Positions 9,209 through 18,656 of a stretch of 64,000 nt of DNA are shown here, piece after piece. Source of the DNA: CAWCLK01 sp963796225 (GTDB lineage: Bacteria > Actinomycetota > Nitriliruptoria > Nitriliruptorales > Nitriliruptoraceae); the NCBI GenBank assembly GCA_963796225.1, contig CAWCLK010000054.1, forward strand, positions 69,960 to 133,959, written 5' to 3'. Each line of letters opens with the position of its first letter. Within the stretch, counting starts at the first letter, position 1. The translations under genes and the position numbers were made by a program. The notes under the pieces are model-generated. The model had not been told where the DNA came from. It did no database searches and worked only from the letters and a program-made list of their open reading frames with translations.

Positions 9209-9978
9209 TCGTCGCCTGGGTCGCGCTGGCCAACGTCGTCACCGGCCTCGTCTACACGACCTACGGGCTCATGACGATCGCCGAGCTGCGCCGGCACTGG
9301 CGCACCCGCGGCCCGTCCCACTTCGGGCTCGCCTGGGTCGCGATGGCCTTCACCTGCGGCCCGCACCACCTCGAGCACGGCCTGCACGTGCTCGTCGACG
9401 GCACGGCGGGCACGGTGGACCTCATCGCCATCACCGTCGGCCTGCCCGCCGGGATCATCTTCTTCCTCCTGCGGGTCGAGGCCATGCGGGGCGGGACCGG
9501 TGACCGCACGGCCAGCGAGACCCTCGGGGCGATCATCACGCCGGCGCTGCTCGGGGCAGCCTCCGTGGCGGCGGCGGTGGCGTCGACCCGAGCCCTCGAG
9601 GGCGGCCTGCGGCTGTCGTGGACCCTGGCGCCGAACCTGCTGCTCGTGGCGCTGTACCTCGCGATCGCGGCCACGCTGGCCGCCACCCAGGCCCACAACC
9701 GGGCGGCCCGCGGGACGTGGAGCCTGTCCGGGCTGTCCCTGACGGTCGTGTTCGTCACCTGCGCCGTGATGCACGGGTCGTGGGTCGTCCACGTCAGCCA
9801 GGGCCTGTACGAGGTGCACGGCCACCTCGTCGTCATCGACGTCCTGGCGGTGCCCGCCGCCATCTACTTCCTGTGGGTCGTGGCCGAGCTGCACCGGGGG
9901 CGGTTGCCCGACTGGAACGAGCTCACGCCGGCCGCCGAGCGCGACCTCGAGGTGGACGAGCTGCTGCTGTCACGCTGA
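9205..9978 (+). CDS. Polytopic membrane protein with in-membrane histidines, coupled to the kinase
   Basis: 257 residues with about seven hydrophobic helices and a short cytoplasmic tail. Histidines cluster at predicted helix ends: CGPHHLEHGLH near residue 53 and MHGSWVVHV near 190. Such placement is common in haem- or metal-binding membrane proteins, but no named family is recognised. GTG at 9205 overlaps the kinase stop (GTGA), so it is probably made in proportion to the kinase and could be its sensory or accessory partner. No frame anomaly is seen. Confidence 0.6.
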   Translation: MIVAWVALANVVTGLVYTTYGLMTIAELRRHWRTRGPSHFGLAWVAMAFTCGPHHLEHGLHVLVDGTAGTVDLIAITVGLPAGIIFFLLRVEAMRGGTGDRTASETLGAIITPALLGAASVAAAVASTRALEGGLRLSWTLAPNLLLVALYLAIAATLAATQAHNRAARGTWSLSGLSLTVVFVTCAVMHGSWVVHVSQGLYEVHGHLVVIDVLAVPAAIYFLWVVAELHRGRLPDWNELTPAAERDLEVDELLLSR

Positions 9979-10043
9979 CACCCGGCCGATCGACGTCGGC
10001 AGGGTCCTCGCTTTCGGGGCGACCGGTCCGGCATGCTGCGCCC

Positions 10044-10469
10044 ATGCTCTCGACCGTGCTGATGCTGCTGGTGGTCGTGCTGGCCGGCTGGGCCGTCGCG
10101 TCGCTGCTGCGCGCGCCCCGCCGCGGCACCGACCCGCAGGCGGCCTGGGAGCACTGGCTCGAGGCGTCGGGCCTGCGCCCCGTCCTGCCCCGGACCCGCC
10201 CCGTGGCCGAGGCCGCGACCGCCGCCGGCCGGCATCCGGCCGAGGTGCAGCGGGCGGCACTGGGACGTGCCGGCGACGGCGCCGTGGTCGTCGTGGCCCA
10301 GCTGGTCGAGGGCACCGTCCTGGTCGCCGCGCAACGGTCCGGCCCGGTGCCGTCGGACGCCGCGACCAACGTCGAGGACGGCTGGCAGCTGCGTCTGGCC
10401 GGCGACGACCTCGAGCGCGCGTGGGCCGACGCCGAGTGGCTGCGCACCGGGCACGCCCCGATCCGCTGA
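10044..10469 (+). CDS. Small N-terminally anchored hypothetical protein
   Basis: 141 residues. Residues 1-23 (MLSTVLMLLVVVLAGWAVAS) form one signal-anchor helix, followed by a compact soluble domain with HPAEVQRAALGRAG and a central hydrophobic strand GAVVVVAQLVEGTVLVAA. No catalytic motif or known family is recognised. ATG 10044 lies only 5-6 nt after CATGCT, which could be a -10 element, so the mRNA may be leaderless. The next gene, hrpB, starts 35 nt downstream. Confidence 0.55.
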   Translation: MLSTVLMLLVVVLAGWAVASLLRAPRRGTDPQAAWEHWLEASGLRPVLPRTRPVAEAATAAGRHPAEVQRAALGRAGDGAVVVVAQLVEGTVLVAAQRSGPVPSDAATNVEDGWQLRLAGDDLERAWADAEWLRTGHAPIR

Positions 10470-10504
10470 GTCCCGCGGGCCATGGCTCGCCTACCGTCGC
10501 GCCC

Positions 10505-12998
10505 ATGCCGTCCCCGGTCGACCTGCCCATCGCCGACGTCCTGGCCGACGTCGTGGCGGCGGTCCGTGACCGCGGCCGGGTGGTCGTCGAGGCGCCGCCC
10601 GGGGCGGGCAAGACCACCCGGGTGCCCCCGGCCCTGGCGGGGGCCGTCGACGGACGCGTGGTCGTGCTCGAGCCGCGCCGGGTCGCCGCGCGTGCTGCCG
10701 CGGCGCGCATGGCCAGCGAGCACGGCGACCGGCTCGGCGGCCACGTCGGGCTGACCACCGGCGACGGCCGCCAGGTCTCGCGCGGCACCCGGATCGAGGT
10801 GGTCACCGAGGGCGTGCTCGTGCGTCGGCTGCAGGCCGACCCGTCGCTGCCCGGCATCGGGGCCGTGGTCCTCGACGAGTTCCACGAACGGTCGGTGGAC
10901 GCCGACCTCGCCCTGGCGTTCGGCTGGGAGGCCCGCGGGGCGCTGCGCGACGACCTCGCGCTGGTGGTGATGTCGGCCACCCTGGACGGGGCGCGGGTCG
11001 CCGCCCTGCTCGACGACGCCCCGGTGGTGACCTCCGACGGTCGGCTGCACCCCGTGGAGGTCGTCCACCGCCCACGCGACCCGGTCGCGCCCCTGGCGCC
11101 CGACGTCGCCCGCGCCGTCGAGGACGCCCTCGACGCCCACGACGGCGACGTGCTGGTCTTCCTGCCCGGCGTCGGCGAGATCCGGCGGGTCGCGTCCGCC
11201 CTGGACGTGCCCGGCCACGTCGACGTCCGGCCGTTGCACGGGTCCTTGCCCCCCGCCGAGCAGGACGCCGCCCTGCGACCCACGGCCGCCGGGCGGCGGA
11301 CGGTGGTGCTGGCCACCGACCTCGCCGAGTCCTCGGTCACGGTCCCCGGCGTGCGCGTGGTCGTGGACGCCGGCCTGTCGCGCGAACCACGGCTCGACCC
11401 GCGGACGGGCATGACCCGGCTGGTGACGACCCGCGCGTCGCGTGCCTCGGCCGACCAGCGGGCGGGGCGTGCCGGCCGGCTGGCCCCGGGCGTGGCGATC
11501 CGGCTGTGGTCCCGCGAGGACCACCAGCAGCGGGACGCGCACCCCCGCCCCGAGCTGTTGCAGACCGACCTCGCCCCGTTCGTCCTGCAGGTCGCCGCCT
11601 GGGGCGCCGCCATCGACGACCTCCGCCTGCTCGACCGGCCACCCGCCGAGGCCGTGGCCGCCGCGCAGCGACTGCTGGCCGACCTCGGCGTGCTCGACGC
11701 CGACGGCCGGGTGACGGCCCACGGGCGCGACGTCGCCGCCGTTCCGGCCCACCCCCGGCTCGCGCACCTGCTCCTGCGGGGCCGGGCGCTCGGGGCGGGC
11801 ACGACCGCCGCACGCCTGGCGGCCCTGCTCGGAGAGCGCGACGTCCTGGCCGTCGACCGGGCCCGTCCCGACGCCGACCTCGTCACCCGGGTCGCGGTGG
11901 TCGACGGTCGACGTCCCCCGCCCGGTGCCACGGTCCGGCGCGGCACGCTGGCCCGCGTCCGTCGACGCGCGGACCGCCTCGCCCGGGGCGGTGGCCGGGA
12001 CGCGGGCGCCGCCGGCACGCCGGACGAGCTCGCCACCACCGTCGGGGTGCTCACCGCGCTGGGGTTCCCCGACCGCATCGCGGTGCGTCGCGCGGGGCGC
12101 GGCCGGTTCGTGCTGGCCAACGGGCGCGGCGTCAGCGTCGACGACCGCGACCCGCTCGCCGACGCGGAGGTGCTCGTCGCCACCGACGTCGACGACCGTG
12201 GACGGGACGGGCGACTCTGGACCGGGGCGGCGACGACCCTCGACGACCTGCTGGCCCACGCCCCGGACCTGGTCGCCACCACCGAGGAGGTCGTCTGGGA
12301 CGACGAGCGCAGGGACGTCGTCGCGCGGCGGCGCCTGCACGTCGGGGCGGCCACCCTGCGCGAGGACCCGCTGTCCGACGCGCCGCTGGCCGACGCCCAG
12401 GCGGCGCTGCTCGAGGGGGTCCGACGCTGCGGGCTCGACCTGCTGCCGTGGGGCCGCGCCACCCGCGACCTGCGCGCGCGGGCGTCCTTCGTCGCGGGCA
12501 CGCCGCGGGGCGAGGACTGGCCGGCGCTGGACGACGACGCCCTGCTCGCCGACCTCGACCAGTGGCTGGCCCCGTTCCTCGGCACCGCCAGGCGACGCGC
12601 CGACCTCGCCCGCGTCCCGCTGGCCGACGCGCTGGCGCAACGCATCGGCTGGGAGCGCGCCCGCCAGCCTGGACGAGCTCGCGCCCACCCACCTGCCGGT
12701 CCCGTCGGGGCGCTCGGTCCGGGTGGACTACGCCGACCCGCACGGGCCGGTGCTGGCGGTCAAGCTGCAGGAGATGTTCGGGGCGACCCGGACGCCCACG
12801 GTCGCCGGCGTCCCCGTGGTCGTGCACCTGCTGTCCCCCGCCGGCCGGCCACTGCAGGTCACCAGCGACCTCCCGGCCTTCTGGGCGGGGGCGTACGGCC
12901 AGGTCCGGGCCGAGATGCGGGGGCGATACCCCAAGCACCCCTGGCCCGAAGACCCGACGACGGCGGTGCCGACCGCCCGCACCCGCCGCCGGCAGTGA
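10505..12998 (+). CDS. hrpB: ATP-dependent RNA helicase HrpB
   Basis: About 830 residues, the normal size for HrpB. Motif I PPGAGKTT (near residue 33), motif II DEFHER (near 123), motif III SATLDG (near 157), then ATDLAESSVTVPGVRVV and QRAGRAGR (near 318), followed by the HA2 region and the HrpB-specific C-terminal domain. The frame breaks near 12661 in a run of C: removing one base joins WERA to ASLDELAPTHLP, and the rest reads cleanly to 12998. TACCGT at 10492-10497 lies 7 nt before the ATG at 10505, suggesting a leaderless transcript. HrpB-type helicases are DEAH-box proteins whose cellular role in most bacteria is unclear. Confidence 0.88.
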
Positions 12999-13013
12999 CC
13001 GCCGCGGCCGGCG

Positions 13014-13019
13014 TAGTCT
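13014..13019 (+). promoter_or_regulatory. Possible -10 element (TAGTCT) for the OpuC-type operon
   Basis: TAGTCT fits the actinobacterial TANNNT -10 pattern and lies 25 nt before the opuCA start, with AAGGG between as ribosome site. No convincing -35 hexamer at 17-18 nt is seen, so this is a weak call. Confidence 0.3.
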
Positions 13020-13043
13020 CGTTGCCCGTGCGAAGGGCTTGCC

Positions 13044-14148
13044 GTGTCCGACCCGATGATCCGCCTGCGGGGCGTCGAGAAGCGCTACCGCGGGACCACC
13101 GAACCGGCCGTGCGGGCCCTCGACCTCGACGTCCCCACCGGTGAGATCGTGATGCTGGTCGGGCCATCGGGCTGTGGCAAGACCACCACGCTGAAGATGA
13201 TCAACCGGCTGATCGAGCCGACCGGCGGGACGATCACGATCGACGGCGAGGACGTCCGGTCGCTGCCACCCCACGAGCTGCGCCGCGGGATCGGCTACGT
13301 GATCCAGCAGATCGGCCTGCTGCCGCACCGCACCATCGAGGACAACCTCACCACCGTCCCCCGGCTGCTCGGCTGGGACGACCGCCGGATGCGCGACCGC
13401 GCCCGCGAGCTCATGGACCTCATGGACCTCGACGCGGCGATGCTCGATCGCTACCCGTCCGAGCTGTCCGGCGGGCAGCGCCAGCGCGTGGGGGTCGCGC
13501 GGGCGCTCGCGGCCGACCCGCCCGTGCTCCTGATGGACGAACCCTTCGGCGCCGTCGACCCGATCGTGCGCCGCCGGTTGCAGCAGCAGCTGCTCGACCT
13601 GCAGGCCGAGCTGCACAAGACCATCGTGTTCGTCACCCACGACATCGACGAGGCCACCGCCCTCGGGGACCACGTGGCCGTCATGGACGTCGGTGGGGTC
13701 CTGGCGCAGTACGCACCACCGGCCGAGCTGCTGCGCCACCCCGCCAGCGACTTCGTGGTCGACTTCCTCGGCGAGGAACGCGCCCTGCGGCGGCTGTCCC
13801 TGCTGTGCGGTCTCCGACATCAAGCTCGACCGCGGCCCCGTCGTGGCGTCCACCGCCAGCGCCGAGGAGGCGCGACGGGCCGCGGACGCCTACGACGCCA
13901 ACTGGGTCGGCGTGCTCGACGGCCAGCGGCTGCGCGGCTGGCTGTGGACCAGCGCGCTGGACGACGACCGCCCACTGGACCAGCACGAGACGCGGGACTT
14001 CCGGGTCTGGGTCCAGCACGACGCGTCCCTGCGCACGGCCCTGAACGCCATCGTGTCGTCACGCAACAACGTCGCCGCGGTCTACGACGACGACACCTAC
14101 CACGGCATGCTGTTCCTCGAGCAGCTCACCGCGGAGCTGTGGGCGTGA
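13044..14148 (+). CDS. opuCA: Glycine betaine/osmolyte ABC transporter, ATPase subunit with C-terminal CBS region
   Basis: About 367 residues. Walker A GPSGCGKTT (near residue 41), Q-loop VIQQIGLLPHRT, signature LSGGQRQR (near 140), Walker B VLLMDEPFGA and switch His in FVTHDIDEA. The Q-Q-I-G-L-L-P-H segment is characteristic of the OpuA/OpuC/ProV group. The C-terminal 110 residues resemble a CBS pair, the ionic-strength sensor in OpuA-type systems. GTG 13044 is preceded by AAGGG. The frame breaks at 13806, where an extra T separates LSLL from AVSDIKLDRG. The stop overlaps the permease start (GTGA), starting a four-gene operon. Confidence 0.85.
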
Positions 14149-14825
14149 TCCCCACGGTCCTCGCCCAGAGCAAGCCCCTGGTCGACTGGGGCTGGATCAG
14201 CCGGAACACCAACCTCATCTGGGACGCCACGCGCGAGCACGTCTGGCTGACGCTGGTCTCGGTCGGGCTGGGCCTGGCGGTCTCGCTGCTGCTGACGCTG
14301 GCCGCGTTGCGGTGGCGCCGGCTGTACGCCCCGATCCTCGCGGTCGGCGGCGTGCTGTACTCCATCCCGTCACTGGCCGCGTTCGCCTTCCTCGTGCCGT
14401 TCTTCGGCTTCTCGTTCACCACCGCCGTGCTGGCGTTGAGCACCTACACGGTGCTGATCCTCGTCCGGAACTTCATGACCGGCCTCGACGGGGTCCCCGA
14501 GGACGTGGTGGAGGCGGCCCGCGGCCAGGGCTACACCGAGCGCCAGATCCTCACCGGGGTCCGCCTGCCGCTCGCCGTGCCGGTGATGATCGCGGGCCTG
14601 CGGGTGGCCACCGTGACCGTCATCGGGCTGGTGACCGTGACGGCCATCATCAGCCAGGGAGGCCTCGGCAGCCTCATCCTCACCGGCTTCCGGCTGCTCC
14701 CGCCGCTGCCCGTGATGATCGTCACGGGGACGGTCCTGTCCGTGGTGCTGGCCGTGGCCTTCGACCTCGCCCTGGTCGGGCTGCAGCGGGTGCTGACGCC
14801 CTGGAGCCGTGGGAGGGCCAGCTGA
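14145..14825 (+). CDS. opuCB: Glycine betaine/osmolyte ABC transporter, permease 1
   Basis: 226 residues, five to six hydrophobic helices. The cytoplasmic EAA loop is seen as EAARGQGYTERQILTGVRLPLAVPVM, the site that docks to the ATPase. Size and the GxG-Ixxx helix pattern (VIGLVTVTAIISQGGLG) match OpuC/ProW-type permeases. GTG 14145 overlaps the ATPase stop and its own TGA overlaps the next ATG (TGATG at 14823-14827), so all three subunits are coupled. Confidence 0.82.
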   Translation: MIPTVLAQSKPLVDWGWISRNTNLIWDATREHVWLTLVSVGLGLAVSLLLTLAALRWRRLYAPILAVGGVLYSIPSLAAFAFLVPFFGFSFTTAVLALSTYTVLILVRNFMTGLDGVPEDVVEAARGQGYTERQILTGVRLPLAVPVMIAGLRVATVTVIGLVTVTAIISQGGLGSLILTGFRLLPPLPVMIVTGTVLSVVLAVAFDLALVGLQRVLTPWSRGRAS

Positions 14826-15568
14826 TGGGCGACCTGCTGAGCGCCGTCGGGAACTTCCTGGCCGAACCGGGCCGGTGGAGCCTCACCGCCCCGATGGGCA
14901 TCCCCTACCGCATCATCGAGCACCTGATCGCGACGGGCGTGTCCATGGTCATCGCGATCGCGATCGCGCTTCCGCCCGCGGTGTGGCTGGCCCATCATCG
15001 CCGGGCCGAGGCCCTGGCCAGCGCCGTCGTGAACATCGGACGGGCGATCCCCTCGTTCGGGCTGATCGTGGTGTTCTTCCTGCTGTTCAACATCCGCTGG
15101 GGCATCGACAGCTTCTGGGCGCTCGCGGTGGCGCTGGTGGCCCTGGCCATCCCCCCGATCTTCACCAACGCCTACACGGCCATCGCCGAGGTCGACCCGA
15201 CCGTCGTCGAGGCCGCGACGGGACAGGGGTTCACCGACCGCCAGCTGCTCGGCCGTGTGGAGATCCCGCTGGGGCTGCCGGTGATCCTCGCCGGGATCCG
15301 CATCGCCCTGGTGCAGGTGATCGCCACCGTCGGCATCGGCGCCATCGTCTTCGACGGTGGCGGGGTCGGGCGCTTCGTGATCGACGGCTTCTCCGTCGGG
15401 GTCAACGGTCGCGGCGAGGTGCTGGTCGGGGCGATCCTGATGGCCGCCCTGGTGCTCGTGGCCGAGGGCCTGTTCGGGCTCGTGCAGTCCCGCCTGGTCC
15501 CGGCCCAGCTGCGCGGTGAGGCCGGGTCCCGCGGCGACGACACGGTCCAGCTCGGCGCCCCGGGCTGA
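14825..15568 (+). CDS. opuCD: Glycine betaine/osmolyte ABC transporter, permease 2
   Basis: 247 residues with six predicted helices; EAA loop EAATGQGFTDRQLLGRVEIPLGLPVI parallels that of permease 1 and the two proteins look like ancient paralogues. Typical OpuC-type systems use two different permeases, which agrees with this layout. The helices near residues 40-120 include AIPSFGLIVVFFLLF. The C-terminal tail (GSRGDDTVQLGAPG) is hydrophilic and family-variable. Start ATG 14825 shares its A with the preceding stop. Confidence 0.82.
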   Translation: MGDLLSAVGNFLAEPGRWSLTAPMGIPYRIIEHLIATGVSMVIAIAIALPPAVWLAHHRRAEALASAVVNIGRAIPSFGLIVVFFLLFNIRWGIDSFWALAVALVALAIPPIFTNAYTAIAEVDPTVVEAATGQGFTDRQLLGRVEIPLGLPVILAGIRIALVQVIATVGIGAIVFDGGGVGRFVIDGFSVGVNGRGEVLVGAILMAALVLVAEGLFGLVQSRLVPAQLRGEAGSRGDDTVQLGAPG

Positions 15569-15612
15569 CCGGCCCCGTCCGTCCGGAGTGCCAGACGCCC
15601 CGAACCTCATCC

Positions 15613-15618
15613 TACGAT
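15613..15618 (+). promoter_or_regulatory. Possible -10 element (TACGAT) before the binding-protein gene
   Basis: TACGAT fits TANNNT and lies 50 nt before the opuCC start, in the only real gap of the operon. It could give extra transcripts of the binding protein, which is usually needed in excess. No clear -35 is seen. Confidence 0.3.
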
Positions 15619-15667
15619 CGCCCTCGTTGGCTCCACGACCACTCGCGACCTCGCCCAAGGACACGAC

Positions 15668-16621
15668 ATGCGTTCCTCGTACCGCCTGCTCGCCGCAGGT
15701 GCCATCGCCGCACTGGCCCTCACCGGCTGCGGCTCGGACGACACGTCCGGCACCGACACGCCGTCGGCGACCGGGACCGCCTCGGCCACCGACGCCCCCA
15801 GCGACAGCGGCGGCGGTGAGGCCGTCACCATCGGCGGCTTCAACTTCCCCGAGTCGACGATCCTGATGGAGATCTACGCCCAGGCCCTCGAGGACGCCGG
15901 CATCGAGGTCAACCGCCAGCCCGACCTCGGGGCCCGCGAGCTGGTCTTCCCCGAGCTCACCGGCGGCAACATCGACATCCTCCCCGAGTACGTCGGGTCC
16001 GCGATCTCGGTGGGCTTCGGCGAGGAACCGCCGGGCAGCACGGAGGAGGCCGTCCAGCAGCTGACCGACCTCTTCGGCGAGGAGGGAGTGGCCGTGCTCG
16101 AGCCCTCCGAGGCCCAGGACCGCAACGTGTTCGTGGTCACCAAGGAGTACTCGGAGAGCAACGGCGTCACCGCCATCCCGGACCTCGCCGACGCGGGCGA
16201 CGTCACGCTGGCCGGCGGCCCCGAGTGCGAGGACCGCGAGACCTGCTTCGCCGGCCTGCAGTCGGTGTACGGCCTGGACAACGTCTCGTTCACCACGATC
16301 GCCGAGAAGTCCCCCCGCCTCGCGTCGCTGCAGAACGGTGACGTGCAGGTGATCCTGCTGTTCTCGACCGACCCGGTGTTCACCGACGGGTCGCTGGTCC
16401 CCCTCGAGGACCCGGAGGGCATGACGCCCCCGGAGAACGTCATCCCGGTCGTGGCCGAGTCGGCGCTCGAGTCCAACCCGACGATCGAGGACATCCTCAA
16501 CGAGATCTCCTCCACCCTGACCACCGAGGGGCTCGCCGAGCTCAACGGGCAGGCCTCCGAGGGCCAGCAGCCGGCCGACATCGCCGGCCAGTGGCTGTCG
16601 GACAATGGCCTCATCGGCTGA
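15668..16621 (+). CDS. opuCC: Glycine betaine/osmolyte-binding lipoprotein (OpuCC/OsmX-type)
   Basis: 317 residues. The N-terminal signal ends in a lipobox (ALTGC, Cys 20) followed by an Asp/Ser/Thr-rich linker to about residue 48, so it is tethered outside the membrane. The mature part begins VTIGGFNFPESTILMEIYAQAL, the standard opening of the OpuAC/ProX-like type 2 binding fold, and includes the DILPEYVGSAI segment typical of OpuCC/OsmX. AAGGA precedes the ATG by 6 nt. Last gene of the transporter operon and followed by a strong terminator. Confidence 0.87.
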   Translation: MRSSYRLLAAGAIAALALTGCGSDDTSGTDTPSATGTASATDAPSDSGGGEAVTIGGFNFPESTILMEIYAQALEDAGIEVNRQPDLGARELVFPELTGGNIDILPEYVGSAISVGFGEEPPGSTEEAVQQLTDLFGEEGVAVLEPSEAQDRNVFVVTKEYSESNGVTAIPDLADAGDVTLAGGPECEDRETCFAGLQSVYGLDNVSFTTIAEKSPRLASLQNGDVQVILLFSTDPVFTDGSLVPLEDPEGMTPPENVIPVVAESALESNPTIEDILNEISSTLTTEGLAELNGQASEGQQPADIAGQWLSDNGLIG

Positions 16622-16643
16622 GGCCGGCAACCGCCAGACACAG

Positions 16644-16673
16644 CGAGACCCCGGCGTTCGCGCCGGGGTCTCG
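16644..16673. terminator. Strong hairpin with TTCG loop, convergent
   Basis: Perfect 13-bp stem CGAGACCCCGGCG / CGCCGGGGTCTCG with a TTCG tetraloop, 23 nt after the opuCC stop and 13 nt before the stop of the PPR-like gene on the other strand. It probably ends transcription from both sides. Confidence 0.8.
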
Positions 16674-16685
16674 TCGTGTGCGGGG

Positions 16686-18578
16686 TCAGCCCTGGTCGTC
16701 GGGCGAGGCGTCCGGGTCGATGGCCGGGGCCTCGGCGGGTTGGCCGTCCTGCGGCGGCTGGGGCGCCTGGCCCAGCGCCGTGGGGTCAGGCGTGTCGGCG
16801 TCGGCCGGCGCCGGGTCCTCGGGCGGCGTCGACGCGTCGGGCGTGGGCGTCGGGGCGGTGGCCGGCGTCTCGGCCGGTGGCTGCGGTGCCTCGCCGGTGG
16901 CGGTGGGCTGCTCGGTGGCGGACGCGTCCGTGGGCGACTCGTCGGTCACGGGGGCGGTCTCCTCGTGGTCGTGGTCGGTGGCGTCCTCGTTCGGGTCGAG
17001 ACGGCGCTGCGTCTCGCCCGAGGCCCACGCGAGCGCCTTCTCGTGCCGGTCGTCCGGGGTGATGCCCGCCGCGACCATGCGGTCGTGGACCGCCTTGGCC
17101 GGGTCGTACTGGCCCTTGCGGGCGTAGGACCACATCAGCTCGCGGTAGGTGGGCTCGTCGACGCCGATCCCGGCCTCGCCGAGGGTGTCGAGCAGCTCCC
17201 GGGCCGCGTCGTCCTGGTGGGCCTTGACCATCCCGGCCACGATGCGCGACGCGTCCGCCACGGTCGGCTGGATCCTGTGGTCCAGCATCTCCCGCAGCAG
17301 GGCGACGGCGTCGTCGCTGCGACCCGCCCGTGCCAGGCCCGACAGCAGCGAGCCGTAGTGGCGGCCGTTGGTGAGGATCTTGTCGGTGCGCAGCTTGTCC
17401 AGCAGCCGGCGGGCGTCGTCGAGGCGCTTGGCCTTCACCAGCCCCTCGACCAGGTCGCGGGCGCGTCGGCGGTCCGGCGTGACCCCGCGGCGAGCGGTCT
17501 CGAAGAAGATCTCGATGGCGACGTCGAGCTGGCCGGTCTGTGCCAGCGCCCCGACGACGTCGGCGACACGGTTGGGGGGCGCCGGGACGCCGAGGATCAG
17601 CATCCAGTCGATGGCCGACAGGGCCAGGTCGGTCCGCTTCGCCTTCACCGACAGCTCGACCAGGCCCTCGAGGTTGGCGCCCGACGGGATCGCACGGTCG
17701 GCGAGGTGCGCGGCCTGGGTCCAGGCAGCGTCGACGTCGCCGGCGGCGATCACGGCGGTCAGCAGGGCGTTGTGGTGGTGGCTGGTCGACGACCCGCCAG
17801 CCTCCTCGACCTGGGCAAGGGCGGTGCGGGTCCGGTCGACGTCCCCCGCCCGGGCCCACCCCAGCACGATCTCGTTGCGGGCGTCGGCGGGGATGCCGAC
17901 GCCGTGCTCGGTGAGCAGCTCGAGCAGCGCCTCGGCACGCTCGGTGTGGCCGGCCCGGGCCATCATCCCGACGACCTGCTCGACCTCGCGCCCCGTGGGC
18001 GGGTGGCCGCCGGCCAGCATCGCCTCGAACAGGGCCTTGCCGTCCTTGATGGCGCGACGGTCCAGCACGTCGGCCAGCATGGCGCGGTACTCGGCGGGCT
18101 GGGCGCCCTGGCCCGCCGCCGCCATGCGGCGCAGCAGCGCCCGGGCCGCGGGCAGGCGCCCCGCCGCGAGCTCGGTGGAGAACACCGCCGGCACCAGCCT
18201 GTCCGGCGGCTGCACGCCCTCCTCGCGGAGCTGGTCGAGCAGCTCGGCGGCCTCGGTGGTGCGGCCGGCGCGGCCGGTGGCCACGGCGACCTGCCAGCGG
18301 ATCGCCGGGTCGGGCTGGATGCCCGCGGCGCGCATGCGGTCGAGGACCTCGCGGGCACCCTCGAGATCACGCCCGTCGAGGTGCGCCGACAGCAACAGCC
18401 GGTAGTGGCGTTCGCGGATGTCGACCCCGCGGTCGAGCATGGACTGCCACACCTGGCGGGTCATCCGCAGGTCGCCGGAGAACCGGCGCATCGCCTCCGT
18501 GTAGCGGTCCTCGGTGGGTTCCGCGGGAGTGGCGGGGGACTCGTTGGACGAGGTGTCGGGCGCGGGCGAATCGGACAT
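16686..18578 (-). CDS. PPR-like alpha-solenoid protein
   Basis: 630 residues, no signal peptide or membrane helix, so cytoplasmic. From about residue 160 to 509 the chain falls into ten consecutive repeats of exactly 35 residues, with three or four looser ones before (about 39-160). The best repeats read RHYGSLLSGLARAGRSDDAV / ALLREMLDHRIQPT and PTYRELMWSYARKGQYDPAK / AVHDRMVAAGITPD, which follow the PPR consensus (Y-x-x-L-I-x-x-x-x-K-A-G-x-x-x-x-A, then M-x-x-x-G-I-x-P-D). Residues 5 and 35, which set base choice in plant PPRs, are mostly non-canonical (G/T, S/D, R/D, R/N, A/D, E/P, H/S), so a target cannot be read off. A 120-residue Pro/Ala/Thr/Glu-rich tail follows. ATG 18578 has GGAGG 7 nt upstream. 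It follows dapB by 78 nt in a run that also contains pnp. A degenerate TPR solenoid is the alternative. Confidence 0.8.
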   Translation of the reverse strand: MSDSPAPDTSSNESPATPAEPTEDRYTEAMRRFSGDLRMTRQVWQSMLDRGVDIRERHYRLLLSAHLDGRDLEGAREVLDRMRAAGIQPDPAIRWQVAVATGRAGRTTEAAELLDQLREEGVQPPDRLVPAVFSTELAAGRLPAARALLRRMAAAGQGAQPAEYRAMLADVLDRRAIKDGKALFEAMLAGGHPPTGREVEQVVGMMARAGHTERAEALLELLTEHGVGIPADARNEIVLGWARAGDVDRTRTALAQVEEAGGSSTSHHHNALLTAVIAAGDVDAAWTQAAHLADRAIPSGANLEGLVELSVKAKRTDLALSAIDWMLILGVPAPPNRVADVVGALAQTGQLDVAIEIFFETARRGVTPDRRRARDLVEGLVKAKRLDDARRLLDKLRTDKILTNGRHYGSLLSGLARAGRSDDAVALLREMLDHRIQPTVADASRIVAGMVKAHQDDAARELLDTLGEAGIGVDEPTYRELMWSYARKGQYDPAKAVHDRMVAAGITPDDRHEKALAWASGETQRRLDPNEDATDHDHEETAPVTDESPTDASATEQPTATGEAPQPPAETPATAPTPTPDASTPPEDPAPADADTPDPTALGQAPQPPQDGQPAEAPAIDPDASPDDQG

Positions 18579-18656
18579 CGGATGACCTCCCGGTGGAGGG
18601 GTGCGCACGACCACGCGCACGGTGGCGGGACGAGTCCCCGTCCCTGCCCGGGGACC

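Noticed and set aside
9923..12688. Two very long minus-strand frames opposite hrpB
   Set aside because: hrpB on the plus strand has all helicase motifs; the opposite frames have no recognisable domain.
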